64,000 nt of DNA from Typha latifolia (taxonomy: Eukaryota; Streptophyta; Magnoliopsida; Poales; Typhaceae): assembly GCA_019914945.1 (NCBI GenBank), contig CM034107.1, forward strand, positions 4,216,001 through 4,280,000. The letters are read 5' to 3'. Below the pieces are notes generated by a model. That model did not search any database and was not told the origin of the DNA. It saw only the letters and a list, made by a program, of their open reading frames with translations. Positions 25,101 through 36,496 of this stretch are shown in pieces (position 1 is the first letter of the stretch; each line of letters starts with the position of its first letter). The translations under genes were made by a program, and so were the position numbers.

Positions 25101-27399
25101 ATTCCACATTAATGTATTACTAAACCTCAATTTAGAGGCATAGGCCAAGAACCAATATATCTTAGCCCATGAAAGTCAAAAGCCTCAATCACCTAATACT
25201 TGTGAATAGCTATTAATATAAAAATATAAATAACAAAGTCATAAGGTTTAACTAGTACGTAAAGAAACTCATGGTAAACTCAACACGAGATGCGATTTAC
25301 CAACAAGAAACTCAATCGCGACGGTATCTTCTTTTCTTCCCTAATCTGCCAGAGTAACGACAAGGTTTTATAAAGATAACATATACTAGGGCTAAGATCT
25401 TAAAACACACCCAACATCCACATATTTTGGTTAGATCAAGTACTTGAAACTAAACAAACACTTTGATCGAGTACTTGGATTGACATTTGGTTGGGGACTG
25501 TATTTTAGCAACTAGATTCCCTGCTTTGTTTGACATTGTTTAAGATAAATCTGTGTTATTGTCTGAGGTGTGGAATCGGCGGGAGTGGAACTTCCAATAT
25601 AGGAGGAGGTTGTCTGACACACTAAAGTCTAAAACTTGAAGAATAATAGCTAGGAATTATATAACAAGTAATGGTTTTAAATATGGTATTGTTTCAGACC
25701 GTGCCAAGTGAAGATTTACTTCTGACGGGATTTTTACGGTGAGATCCCTTTATCGATTCTTGAACAATGGAGTTGTGATCTCTAGAACTTTACCTAAGTT
25801 GCAGAAGATGAAAATTCCTCTAAAGGTGAGACCTTTTTTATGTCTTGTTTATCACAATTGTATTCTAACTAGAGACAATTTATTGAAGAGAGGTTGGTCT
25901 GAGAGTGCTCAATGTGTGTTGTGTAATAAAGAGGAGTCGGTTGATCATATTTTCCTTAGATGTGCTTATGCCAAGAAAATTTTGAAAGAGAAGACCAGGT
26001 TTACTGGGTTTCAGATGAAATCAAAGTACGCAAGAGACTAATTTTTTGAGACTTGGAAGAAAGGTGATAAGGAGAACAGTAATTGGGAAAAATCTGGTTA
26101 TCGGCTATGATTTGGAGTATCTAGCTTAAAAAAATAATAGAATATTTCAGCAGAAACACGGATCATGGAAGGAGCTTTCTTATAGAATTATTTTTCTTTT
26201 TCTTTTGTTGGGCAAGAATTCAAGGAGAAAATGCAGCTAAGAAAGCAAAGATAATGGATGACTGCTGAGACGTGTCTGCAATTCTTTTAATTTTGTTGTT
26301 CTTGACTATGGACCTGGTAGTTATGATGTAATTGGTATATTTGGTAGAATTGTTATTTTGTACGGGTAGGTCTGCCCTAAAATTTTGCGATGTTTTTCTT
26401 GTTTTCGGCCCTATGTAATTTTGGGAGGTGGAGGATGATATCTTGTTATGTTGGGTCGATTTGCTGTCTGGTGTTATGGGTAATCCCAGGTACTATGTTT
26501 TAAGTTTCAATGAAATAGGGCTGCAGCCTTTTAGTAAAAAAAAAAATTGAAAACCTTGAGACAACCAATCACACAGGAAAATGTGCAAAGAATGTTTTAA
26601 ATGTTTCTTAGGAAGATTATGAATGATGGAACTTATTTCATACAAAATAAGTAAATAACAAACAAAAGTCTCCTAAACTATACAGGATTCACTCAAATTA
26701 CCTTCATCAGAAAATCAACTGACTGCTCTTGAGCACAAGTAGTACACAAAAGAACAATGTGGCTGTAACAAAATCATGCTTCGTACTCCAATGAGACAAA
26801 GAATTAACCATGAAAGGTAGCTCGACACTAACAACATATGCCACTTAGATTCCCACAAATCTATCCAAATAGAGCTCTAATTGAACCCGAGAAAAATGCT
26901 TCTTTGGTTCTTCCCGGCTTCCAAATATTACAAACAGTAGTTTTTGTTTCTTTTTTCCATTCCGAACATGGACTCATCAAAAACAACGAAATTCAATATG
27001 CACACCACTTTGTCGACACCAAAAAGAAGAACTAAGAACTGAACATCTACTCACATCAGAATTCAAAGACTATTAAGCTCTAGATTTCCTACAATCAAAT
27101 CGACGAATTAAGTACTACGAAGCATTCCGGAGCAAAAAGAGTAATCGGAAATTTAAGCATCAAGAAACAAAGAAGAGCAAAGAGGAACTACCCATTTTGG
27201 TGAGGAGAAAGGAGAGGACGAGGCCCACGGGCCCGGCCCCAACGATCAAGACCGGCACGTGCGGCACTCCGCCGCCGGAGGCGGCACACGATGAGAAGGG
27301 GAAGACGGTGATGTCACCTCTCGCACAGGGACGGCGAAGGAGCCCCGCTGTCAGCCGATTGAATCCGACCGCTGCCGCTGCCGCCGCCGCTGTCCTCAT
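19188..27399 (-). CDS. FAD-dependent aromatic-hydroxylase-like oxidoreductase, organellar (EMB2421/At1g24340-like)
   Basis: Eleven exons in transcript order: 27399-27192, 24187-24105, 23979-23844, 23732-23239, 23070-23023, 22492-22318, 20712-20600, 20503-20407, 20320-20101, 19865-19703 and 19595-19188, giving 714 residues with all phases closing. The N-terminal ~45 residues are Ala/Arg-rich and look like a transit peptide. Three flavoprotein signatures are visible: the Rossmann GAGPVG at 54-59, the DG motif VGSDGAKSTVRK at ~234-245, and the GD motif VGDAAHRFPPAGGFGMNTG at ~368-386. This is the group A flavoprotein monooxygenase fold (UbiH/PheA family). The C-terminal ~170 residues resemble the thioredoxin-like tail of that family and lack a CxxC pair. 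The Arabidopsis relative is, from memory, an embryo-essential gene; its substrate is unknown to me. The start at 27399 was chosen because the frame further upstream runs through AT-rich sequence. Confidence 0.88.
20713..22317. other. Intron 6 of the oxidoreductase gene
   Basis: A 1.6-kb AT-rich intron splitting the flavin GD motif between PPAGGFG and MNTG. No exon or intact mobile element was recognised. Its middle (about 21,650-21,800) is rich in CATATG words. Confidence 0.6.
24333..24900. mobile_element. MITE with ~120-base inverted arms in intron 1 of the oxidoreductase gene
   Basis: The left arm starts TTTTTACAAATCACACCC, followed by a TATTTTACCTAT tract. The right arm, read backwards, gives TTTATACAAATCACATCC, followed by CATTTTACCTAT. 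Pairing continues through AACACTCTGA (left) and TCAGAGTGTT (right), so each arm is about 120 bases. The short string TTAAA flanks both sides and may be the target duplication. The centre contains a (GAA)n tract and GGGGTATTTTGG, matching the plan of the element at 4330-4795. No coding capacity. Confidence 0.7.
24561..24619 (+). repeat. (GAA)n microsatellite
   Basis: About 19-20 uninterrupted GAA units inside the MITE and inside intron 1 of the oxidoreductase gene. Such a run is likely length-variable between individuals. Confidence 0.95.
25540..26546 (+). pseudogene. 5'-truncated LINE fragment with zf-RVT domain and poly(A) tail
   Basis: The plus strand encodes VRSLYRFLNNG, then about 15 residues on LPKLQKMKIPLKV, then ILTRDNLLKRG and the zinc-binding CVLCNKEESVDHIFLRC (25,910-25,965). 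This C-x2-C ... H-x4-C arrangement is the zf-RVT domain found at the C-terminus of plant LINE reverse transcriptases. Upstream (25,560-25,625), LLSEVWNRREWNFQYRRR is typical of the same protein. The frame is broken by stops after 26,041, and the element ends in an A run at 26,536-26,546. It lies in sense orientation to the plus strand, opposite to its host gene, within intron 1. The 5' end is approximate and no target duplication was found. Confidence 0.8.
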
Positions 27400-28059
27400 G
27401 GCCTCCACGGAGAAGTCGATCGAGCCGATTGCACTCGGAATCGGCGGTTCCACGTATGGGAGAGGGGGAGGGGGAGGAGGAGAGGGGGTAACTGGTAAGT
27501 TAAGGCTATTGGGTTGGGTTGAGTTTTGAATTCGTTTTGGGATCCGAGACGCAGGTGGCTTCTCCGGTCTTGGACGTGAGTGGCGAAAAAGATATTGGGA
27601 GTAAAAAAAAAATCTTATACGCATCTTACCCTTAATTATGAGCACTCTATTATATATATAAAAATATATATATATGCATATAGTATTAAAAATAAGCATA
27701 GTTTCAAAAGTCCACTTCTTGCTATTAAATTATTTCACCTATGAGCCCAAGTATAATTTTACTCTTACTTTGATTAAATTTATTCTAAAAACAACCTCTC
27801 CTACTACTCATTTGCTTGCTTTAGGGTTATACTTTAGAGAGAAGACATATGTTTGGCTTCGGATTGTTACGCTAGACTTATAACAGCAATCAATACTAAA
27901 GTAAATTGATGGAATAAGCCATTAGCCTACCACCATTTTTGTGTTTAACATATAGTTAGCAACTTCATTAAGATATTCTAGGATATAAGCTTAAATAACT
28001 ATATTTAACACGACTACTCTGCAAAATTATATTCTAAAGTTTAACTTCCATGTGAGTTA
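27400..28059. other. Upstream region of the oxidoreductase gene
   Basis: The first ~180 bases upstream of the start are G/C-rich, with a purine-rich GGGGGAG tract on the plus strand (27,460-27,486). Beyond 27,600 the DNA is strongly AT-rich with a TATATA run (27,650-27,676). A TATA box cannot be assigned with confidence. Confidence 0.4.
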
Positions 28060-28113
28060 ATGGTTTGATAATATTCTAAATGCAAAAAAAAAAAAAAATG
28101 GTTTGATAATATT
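28060..28113. mobile_element. Minimal retroposition footprint: 16-bp target duplication around an A-tail
   Basis: The 16-mer ATGGTTTGATAATATT occurs at 28,060-28,075 and again at 28,098-28,113. Only 22 bases lie between the copies: a short CTAAATGC followed by a run of A. A perfect long direct duplication enclosing an oligo(A) tail is the product expected from target-primed reverse transcription by a LINE enzyme that stopped almost at once. Confidence 0.75.
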
Positions 28114-30845
28114 TCGCTAGAAAAATGATCTCTAGCTCATTACCAGGGTCATCGGGATCACTATTATTAATCTTTTAAAAATATTAACAAAATAATGCAA
28201 GGTGCTCATGGCTTGCCAATAAAGTTTTTGGTAGAAAGATCATTTTATCTAGATGTGGCCTTTCATATACTTCATAAAAATTGGCAGATGAAACAATACC
28301 CAAGTATCAAAAATATACTCCTATTATTGCTATTATGGCTAGTTTCAACGAAAATTCTAGATTACATATAATCTATTAATCTAATCATCGTTGCAGTGTT
28401 TTTGGAGTCTTGTTTAGTTCGAGACTAAGCTCAAACTCGATTAGTTAGTCTCATTTTTTAATCTTGATTTTTTGAAAAGTAAACTATATTAGATATGAAA
28501 AAGATAAAAAAATATTTAGTTACTAAACAAATTTAATAGTTCTTGAATCAGTTCAAAGATGGTCCCTAAACTCAAAGCAAACAAGGCTTGGGATGCCAGG
28601 CATGCTCTAATTTGAGCACCTTAGGACATGAATAATATCAATCCGTTGAATTAAATAGCTACAGTTGCATGTGCGACAAAATGCAATAATACAAAGCCTA
28701 TACACATATATACTTGTTGCATGCAAAACTCAGAACTTAGATTAGCGGGATGAATAATGTACATTGTGTACACATACTTAAGTACATGGGAGCTTAGCTT
28801 TCATCCTCTTCATGATAAAGATTAATGATCAGATTATGGTGATCCAACATTACTACCTTATCTAGCTACAAATGGGGTAATTGCGAAGAGACCAAAAATG
28901 TCAACAATATGAATGAGCAGAAACTTGCAAAAAGAACTTGTGCGGCCTCTATGGGTAAGAGCATAACTAACATAGTCATAAGTGTAAAAATATAGCTAAT
29001 GGGCCTATCTAAATAAGAGTAAGGTGTTAGATTAGGTCTCTTTTTAATTTATAATATAATTACTTTTACTTAACTTATTATTTTAAATGTGTTAACTTAT
29101 TATTTACTTGTGTTATCCAGAGGAGTCAAGCACTATTGATATATTAGCATTGAGTTTTGTAGAGACAATAGAGATTCTTAGCGATATGGACGGGAGAAAT
29201 TTAGATTTATGATTATGTCTTACATTTTAGGGTATTCAGTATTGTTATTAATATTTCACGTGTTCATTCTTAGGACTTCGTATTTTGACTTATAGGCATC
29301 ATATATTGTGAGACAGTGGGAGCCTAATCCATAGATAGTTGATATCTTAGTACATATTAGATATTACTTTATATATTGTTTCACTGGAATACATATTAAT
29401 AATTGATTGAGACTAACCTCCAACAGGACTTACATTTTGATAATTATAAGGGGCTTAAATTTTACAAATAAGTAGAGATATAGTGCATCCTCTCTTACAT
29501 GACTTCAAGCATATAAGCATAATTACTTAGGGGAGTGTTGCGCTAGCAATAATTTAATGGGAGCTATGTCATACTAGTCGACATGATGCATGTGAGATAG
29601 TTAAGTCACTTATTTTGTTGCGTATCATATTATGTGTATATATCTTTGTTAACTTGCATGTAGTTATCTATTCACTTATTAAGGCAATTATACCTGTGTA
29701 AGTGAGAATGTAGGTTATGTATTAGGAAGAAGGGCTAAAGCAAAGAAACCAAGGAAAGAAAGGATACATTTGAATGTAGGTTTCAATATTTATTTGTTCA
29801 TTCAATGAGTCAGTGAACTTGTAAATTATTGCAACCATGTGAAAGTTGAAATATAGTAAACTCATGCTTTTGAATCAATATGGATTAGAAAGCCCCGACT
29901 AAGATGGGGAAAGTTTTGTCTTTTGGTTGCTGATAAAACTAGGATCACATCAATTTATTATGATCTCCAGACAACTTGTGTTTTTTTATTTTTTATTTTT
30001 TCTTTCAATTATACAAGTGACGGCGATAGTTCGAAATCCATTATTACGTTGTTGGCCATCACCTTTTTCCTACGTGTATTGAGTTTGTTGAGCGTAAAGG
30101 TGCCTTTTTGACAGAAGTTTTACGACTGATGACTGTTGCTGGGCAATGTAAAATACTTCTTTTATCTGAGTATGAGGCTGCCTGTTTAGAGATACAGCAG
30201 CAAGCGTACAAATCGCAAAGTTGTACATATATGCAATTTATCTTTTGGACCATGAGTTTCGCATATCATATATATATATATATTCAGAAATTTAACAAAA
30301 AGAAACAGATAAAACTGCTCATAAAGGGGCAGCAAAAGATGCACGACATTAAACTACGAAAAAAAAAATGCAGAAGAAATCAAGAATACAGTATGAGAAG
30401 GCAACAGCAAGACCTTTGATGTTACCTGCCAGCCCTCATTAGTTAGAAACTATCAAGGTACAACAAAAAAAAAACCATTAGCTCTGATTGAAGAAACAAG
30501 AACAAATTTAAATGATGACAACCTGATATTGATCATATACACACCGGACAAAAGAACTTTCCATGCATGAAGTTAGCGTGGTATTAATTCTGTTAAATGG
30601 CGTCAAGCTTAGAAAGTTCACCTTCTTGAAATAGCGTGGTTGCTTATCTCCACAAGTTTCATTTTAGGAGCGATCTCTGGTGGTCTTCTGCAATTAGCAT
30701 TTCTCACTGAAATGCTCAATGTCCACCGTGATGTCAAACATGAGGATTGGAATAGTCAGATACAAGATCATGTGAGCTTCTTGACTTTTGCATTAGTGGA
30801 TTGATCGCTTTCTATCAACAAAATCTGATGAAAAGTACTGCTCAT
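28114..30845. other. Gene-free AT-rich intergenic region
   Basis: Lies between the oxidoreductase and DUF3537 genes. The stretch 29,000-29,650 has moderate complexity and might be a decayed LTR-type sequence, but no terminal repeats, primer-binding site or coding domain could be found. A TA run sits at 30,268-30,281. The last few hundred bases before 30,846 probably belong to the 3' UTR of the DUF3537 gene. Confidence 0.45.
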
Positions 30846-33800
30846 TTAGGAGGAAACACTCATGGTTTCACCAAGAACAAAAAGCACGAGAGTGAGCTCA
30901 AGGGAGAATATTGTGCTAACTAACGCACGGCCAACCATCAACCCGAAAATAGTTATTCCACCAGGGTTAGACATCAAGTACATAACTGCAAAGCCAGAAC
31001 CATAAATGGAAGAAAGATGAGATATTCATGAGTTAAGATGTAGCACAAAGAACTCTTTAACAATATATATAAAGCAGAGTGCATTACAGGATTAATGTGG
31101 ATGGTGGGAGTGGTCATGCAGAACTAGATGATCTTAGAAAGCAATATAGCCTCGGACAATTCTGCTGTATATGTATTTGTACTATATATATATATATAGA
31201 AAATCAAAAGAATTAGAAAAAGCTACAAAAAGAGGAACTTGAAAAGAGAATATTATATAGACCACTGCATATTACAATTAGTTCTTAGTCTTCATCTTAT
31301 CTGCATATATATTTCTATGTGTAGATATAAGTTGTTATCTTATGCAGATTAAAGTTGGCATTCCTTATCACAAGTTACATTTACTCAACCAGCTAAATTA
31401 ATGCCAAAGTGTCAAATTATCTATTATGTGATTCCATCGTGAAAAAAACATCTAATCTAAAACAGCTTAATGTTAACATTCCTTATCACAAGTTCCATTA
31501 ACTAGCTAGGTTATTGTCGAAGTGTCAAATGATGTATTATGTGATTCTATCATGAAAAACATCCTCAATGGGTTACATAATCTTAAATAGCTTATCTAGC
31601 ATAACATGCATTTTGAACATGGACATCTGCGTGACATTAAATTAATTGTTCAATTTGAGGTACATTTTGGTACTTTGAATTTCATATGCTTTGGGGTCTG
31701 TTTTGCTGAACAAAGTTCAAGGTAAATCTTTCATAAACTTCATTAACCTTTATATGTCTCTCGTGTTCAAGTTTTGTTATGCTTACATTTTTAAAAGGGG
31801 AAAAAATATGAAAGTCAACTAGAGGTAACATTATGATGGATAGGAATATAGGATTAAAGTTGCATATGCACAAACCCTTGAGAGTTAAGCAGGAAATCCA
31901 TGAAGCAACACACCATAAATTTTACAAATTAGTTAACAATGATGGGAGTTATGTAAGGTTATGTAAGGTTACCTTCATGGTTGTTCTAGATGATTTTCCT
32001 ATGCCTCAAGTAAACGTTACACTTTTTGATTCGTTAATTGGCTAAGTGAAGGAGAAGCTAGAACATGGGAATGAACACTTCATCAACCCTACGAAAACCT
32101 AGTGGTACTTCTTAGTAACTGGATAAACTCCATCTAGTTTCACGGTATCATGTCTTCCTAGTTCCTAATACTATCAAAGAAAGAACGTTGTCAAGTGAAC
32201 CAGTCTAACAAACCTTTCAATTGTTAAAAACATCAGAAGAATGGGAGAAAGTAAAATGAATCTGGTCATAACATATGTAGGATTTGGTTAGAATTACATA
32301 CCAAGTGCATTTCTCTTGTGATATGGCAAAAAAGAAGCTAACTGAGAATTCTTATGCACCATCAAATTATCAAATGATTCCACATCACTTTCCGAATAAT
32401 CTGTCCGCAATAGATTTGCTGGAAAGGCCTCCAAATTTTCAGAGCTATTTGTGCATCTTGTAAGAGTAGGATCACTAGAACTGCAGGTTACTAATGCATG
32501 CCATCTACTAGCTAATGATGCAATGCCCTGTGCTCTGTGAGATATTTTAGCAGCTGCATGCAGATAAAGGACAACGCCAGCAACTTGGATAAAAGAAGTT
32601 GCCTACCAATGTCAAGAAGGATTCTATCAAGGTCACTGAAAGAATAAAATAAATGAGAATTCTCTTCAAGAAAGAAAAATGCATACCCTACTTACAGCTA
32701 AATCTCCAGCAATAGTGAAATTGATTGTCCCACCATATCCTGTAGTCTCAAAAAGAATGACAAATTGACTTGCTGTAACAGACACGAACAGTAGTAGAAG
32801 AAATATGCGAAACCTATGACTGATTTTTGAGAGATTGTAGCGTAATTGTAAATGTTCTTCCACATACATTAAAGTATCTGCATCTTGTTCCAATATTTTA
32901 CCATAATCCTCAAGGTGAACAATTTGTACATTGCAAATCAAGTTGAAAAAAGTGCAAGATGATAAATATATTGTGGTCAAGTAAGTCCATGAAGTAATGG
33001 ACGCTACTGAAGCAGCAACAGATCTCCATACTGACTCATGGGAGATGTATATAAAGCGATAAATTTCACAAGCAGTCTTCACCAGAAAACATGGCAATAT
33101 CCACCAAGAGAGTAAGAAGAAGTCCTGGGAATATGGTGAATACTCTCAGTTTACATATGAAGGATAATAATTTAGAAGATATAAAGTTATAAACTTCACA
33201 GAGCTTCAGTAATTCAAGATGTGAGACTGATAAATAAAGGAAATACATTGCAATTCATTTATATTTGTTTAACTTTTAAGGACAAAAAAGAGTAAATAAG
33301 AACATTCAATGCAGAAAGAAAGTTCGGATTATTAGGAAAATATCACAGATCACGGTAAAACCACAAAGGCTAGAAACCTTCATCATAATGTGCTTTTCCT
33401 CATCAGATTTGTTAAGGCCATTTCATTGACACCTCCCTTCAACAGGTCACGAAATAAATTTCAAGTATAAATCCTTTCGCACAGTTCAATCAATCTACAA
33501 ACTACTTTGTGAGTTTCATAGTAGAGGAAAGGGATCATAGCCCTTGATGATGACTTTCCTTTTATATAAGTTAAAAACAGTTAAAGAATTGTGCAAAAAT
33601 GTAAGTGTATCCTGAATTTGCCTTAGAACAAGATATAGAGAACAGTAATCATAAATTTTTTATACTAGGTATATGGTCTTGATGAATTTCTAACTGGTTT
33701 AGGGAAGCTCGCAACAGAATCTATGTGACAGAATCTAAGCATGTTCCTCGTTACACTCAACCAAGATATAATTTTTGAGCAGGTAAAACAACTTCTCAAC

Positions 33801-34330
33801 CACCTTTACAATGATATACTCTTGCAAAAAATCGCAATTGATGATTAAAAGCGAGCACAACACACAGGTACTTGGTAAAAAGATGTTACCCTGACCTGGA
33901 TCTTGCGAATGTACTCCTTCTGGAACCTATCCACCCGCCCGTAGCGCTCGCTGACGAATAGCAACCGTCGGATCCCGTACTTGAGGAGATTCCGAGAAAC
34001 ACAGACGAGCGAGATCGCGGCCGCAACGCCCTGGGAGACCAGGACGACGACGTCGAACCGCTCGATCCGAGATCCGTCGCACCTGGAGAGGAGAAAGACA
34101 GCGGCCGAGGGGAAGGCGACTCCGAGGACGAGAAACTCGCCCACGGAAAGGAAGATATCGAGTGGGGCGGAGGAGAGGGGGAAGCCGAGGAGGCCGAGGA
34201 CGGACTCGAGGCGGCGGATGGAGCGGTCGACGGGGAGATCGCGAGGGAGAAGGAGAGAAGATCGAGAGGGAGGAGGAGGAAGACGGTCCGGCGTTGGGGT
34301 TAGGTGTCCGGCGAGGTGGTCGGATTCCAT
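30846..34330 (-). CDS. DUF3537 seven-helix membrane protein (plant gustatory-receptor-like family)
   Basis: Four exons in transcript order, 34330-33896, 33124-32696, 32602-32302 and 30985-30846, give 434 residues with closed phases. A hydrophilic Pro/Arg-rich N-terminus (~60 residues) is followed by seven hydrophobic stretches: LDIFLSVGEFLVLGVAF; VVVLVSQGVAAAISLV; DFFLLSWWILPCFLV; a long one around SITSWTYLTTIYLSSC; FRIFLLLLFVSVTASQFV; FIQVAGVVLYLH; and ALVSTIFSLELTLVLFVLG near the C-terminus. Family-typical segments include HLEDYGK, ISHRFRIF, AAKISHRAQGIASLASRWHA and GGITIFG. DUF3537 proteins have been proposed as plant homologues of insect gustatory/odorant receptors on structural grounds. 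Their function in plants is not established. Membrane location is inferred. A longer start 27 codons upstream (34,411) is possible but adds a sequence unlike the family. Confidence 0.87.
31354..31596. repeat. Diverged tandem duplication of about 118 bases in an intron
   Basis: In intron 3 of the DUF3537 gene, the block beginning GTTGGCATTCCTTATCACAA at 31,354 is repeated from 31,472 as GTTAACATTCCTTATCACAA. Both copies go on to share AAGTGTCAAAT, TATTATGTGATTC and CATGAAAAA/CGTGAAAAA. The copies differ at many positions, so the duplication is old. Confidence 0.8.
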
Positions 34331-35310
34331 CGAGGGGAGGAGATTGAACTTGAAGTGGAGGAGGGAGGATGGGAGAAGAAGAGGCGGGAGATGGAGGAGG
34401 AAGGGAGTCAAAATGGGATTCGGGTTCTCTTAGTTTCAGGGATTTGTCTCGACGTGTGAACTAGAAAAGGAGAACGGACGGTGGATTTCTTTTCCTATAT
34501 TTATGTTTTGGATGGTAACGACTAACGCGTGGAGGGATTTGACTGGTCGAAGAGACTGTTAGGTGTAAAGCGACGGGATCTGATACCCTCTCCAGCCGAA
34601 CTTGTACTGGGTAAACCAAATTGAAACCTGCCACGTGGGGGATCTGATATTAAAGTTGTAGGAAATTTAGCAAATTTTAATAGTCAATTAAAAGCTTTAA
34701 ATACTGAGACTTCCGTAGAGGTAATTGTTTATCAATTAATTTGATAAAGATCTAATAATTAAGATCCTTAAGAATATAATAGGAATGCAATAAATTTAAA
34801 AGATATTATTGATTCAATAGGTAATTATATTATTTTAATAATTTATCAAATAAAAACATATATATTCTTAATTAGGAGTATATTATGTCATAATAATGAT
34901 ATTGATGTATTTTTACAATTAACTTGATGAAAGTTTAATTAAATTTTATCTATTTAATTATTTACATATATCTCTCATTAGTTTAAGATTAATTTAAATT
35001 AAATTTAATAACATATAGACATAGACAATCATATTTAAATTGAAGTCTATTTCTAAAGAATTAAATTTATATGGTTTATATTCAATAATATCTCCTAATT
35101 AAGGCATAATTATATCTATTATAATTATATCTAAGAGAGAAAAATATCTTAATGGAAGAAAATAGGGACAGGTAATCAAATCTTCTGTTAGATTAATATT
35201 ATAAATTTTTAAGGGGTTTTGAAGTATTTGTCTCGAATATTTTAGAGTCATGCCTAGCTCTTATTGGCTGTAATATCCTCTAATTTCGTATTTATGTGAA
35301 TACCCTTCAA
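34331..35310. other. Upstream region of the DUF3537 gene
   Basis: The first ~300 bases upstream contain ACGGACGG, TTGACTGG and a G-box (see separate entry). From 34,650 on the DNA is AT-rich and shows no gene. Confidence 0.45.
34632..34637. promoter_or_regulatory. G-box/ABRE-type motif upstream of the DUF3537 gene
   Basis: CCACGTGGGG contains the CACGTG core, about 300 bases upstream of the start codon. Such motifs bind bZIP and bHLH factors (abscisic acid or light responses). Function here is only inferred from motif and position. Confidence 0.4.
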
Positions 35311-35319
35311 AACCTATTA

Positions 35320-35524
35320 TTTTTGCATGGCTGCCCTTCTAGTTACTTTCTGTTAATAATAAATATGCCCTTATTTGATAGCAATGTATTCAAAAACGAA
35401 CAAGAGTATTTTTAACTTTTTATTATTAAATAGATCAAAATTAGCTGTTAGTTAGCATTTGGAGAGATCTATACAAAAAATAAAAAAAGTTTTACTTAGC
35501 ACCCATGCAAAAAAAAAAAAAAAC
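35320..35524. mobile_element. Small MITE-like element with TTTTTGCATGG ends
   Basis: The left end TTTTTGCATGGCTGCCCTT is matched by a right end whose reverse complement starts TTTTTGCATGGGTGCTAAG. The interior is AT-rich. The right terminus merges into an A run at 35,508-35,522. Borders are approximate. Confidence 0.4.
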
Positions 35525-35576
35525 CCATAAGTATTTTGAGATATATATATATAATAAATATCAACTTTAGATGAGT

Positions 35577-35734
35577 ATAGGGATAGTGCTCATGTGGTTA
35601 AAATGCTCATTTGTATTAGAGTTTCCAAGTTCAAATTTTTAAATCTCAGCAGCATCGAAATTTAGTAGGTAACTATGAGTATATTTATAAATAAGAGATT
35701 TTAGGGATAAACACATGAAAGAAAAAAAAAAAAA
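35577..35734 (+). mobile_element. tRNA-derived SINE with A-rich tail
   Basis: The 5' part resembles a decayed tRNA gene: a degenerate A box (GATAGTGCTCATGTGGTTAA) at 35,582-35,601, and about 45 bases after its start a B-box-like CAAGTTCAAATTTT. It ends in GAAAGAAAAAAAAAAAAA at 35,717-35,734. A polymerase III-type head plus oligo(A) tail in ~160 bases is the structure of plant SINEs. No target-site duplication was found, so it is probably old. Confidence 0.55.
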
Positions 35735-36496
35735 TCTGGCATTCTCTAGCCTCTAGGCTGGCACCCATGATGTCAAGTTTACTCCATTTCTCCAAGTATA
35801 TTTGCATAAAGAAGAAACCTACATCTGATCATTAATAAAGTATGATATGCTAATATTCTTTTCTTCTTTGACTAAAATTATCTTATTCCCTCTCCCTACC
35901 TGAAAGGGATTTTAGTTTAAGAAAATGTGCAAACCATTGAAGATATTACTTTATGAATGGGCAGGAGGTGATTTATTGCAAATATACTGCAAAAGATTAT
36001 GCAATATAGCAAAAGGAGAGTTTTCCATAATAAAGCTAAAACAGGCAGTACAATATGCAAAAGAAATCCTATTAAAAAAATAACAATTTGCTCAGCTGTG
36101 TAAGCTCTGGCTGGCATGTTTTTTTTCTCACTTTTTCTTTTCGAGAAATCATGCTGGTATATGTTTACCAGCTGAATTTTTATGCATAGAACCTAAAAGC
36201 ACAGCAAAATTCATAAACAAGAACCAGCAACTCTGGTATAGAAGAAATAAACCAGAAAGAAAGATTCTTCTCACATTTCTCCCTCATTCAAGTTCTATGT
36301 TACAGACTTAACGCGTCTGCAAAACCGGTTACATTTATCTAACAAAAAACTCAGAAAATGGAACTCTTAGAAACCCACAAACGTTGATGATTTATATGCC
36401 GCAGGCCAGAAAGAACTTGTGGAACCTTGTGGTTCTCCGACCAAATTTTAGAACAATTGCATAGAGATACGGAATTCCAGTAGCAATGACACTAGG

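Noticed and set aside
27400..27699. N-terminal extension of the oxidoreductase frame to 27,699
   Set aside because: The extension runs through AT-rich DNA into a hydrophobic/Tyr-rich stretch unlike a transit peptide; the Met at 27,399 starts a normal Ala/Arg-rich leader.
29000..29650. Possible LTR-retrotransposon remnant
   Set aside because: Some wording such as GTGGGAGCC recalls copia-type elements, but no terminal repeats, primer-binding site or coding domain could be found.
33981..34433. Plus-strand 150-codon frame, Arg/Gly/Glu-rich
   Set aside because: Antisense to the GC-rich first exon of the DUF3537 gene, with no domain.
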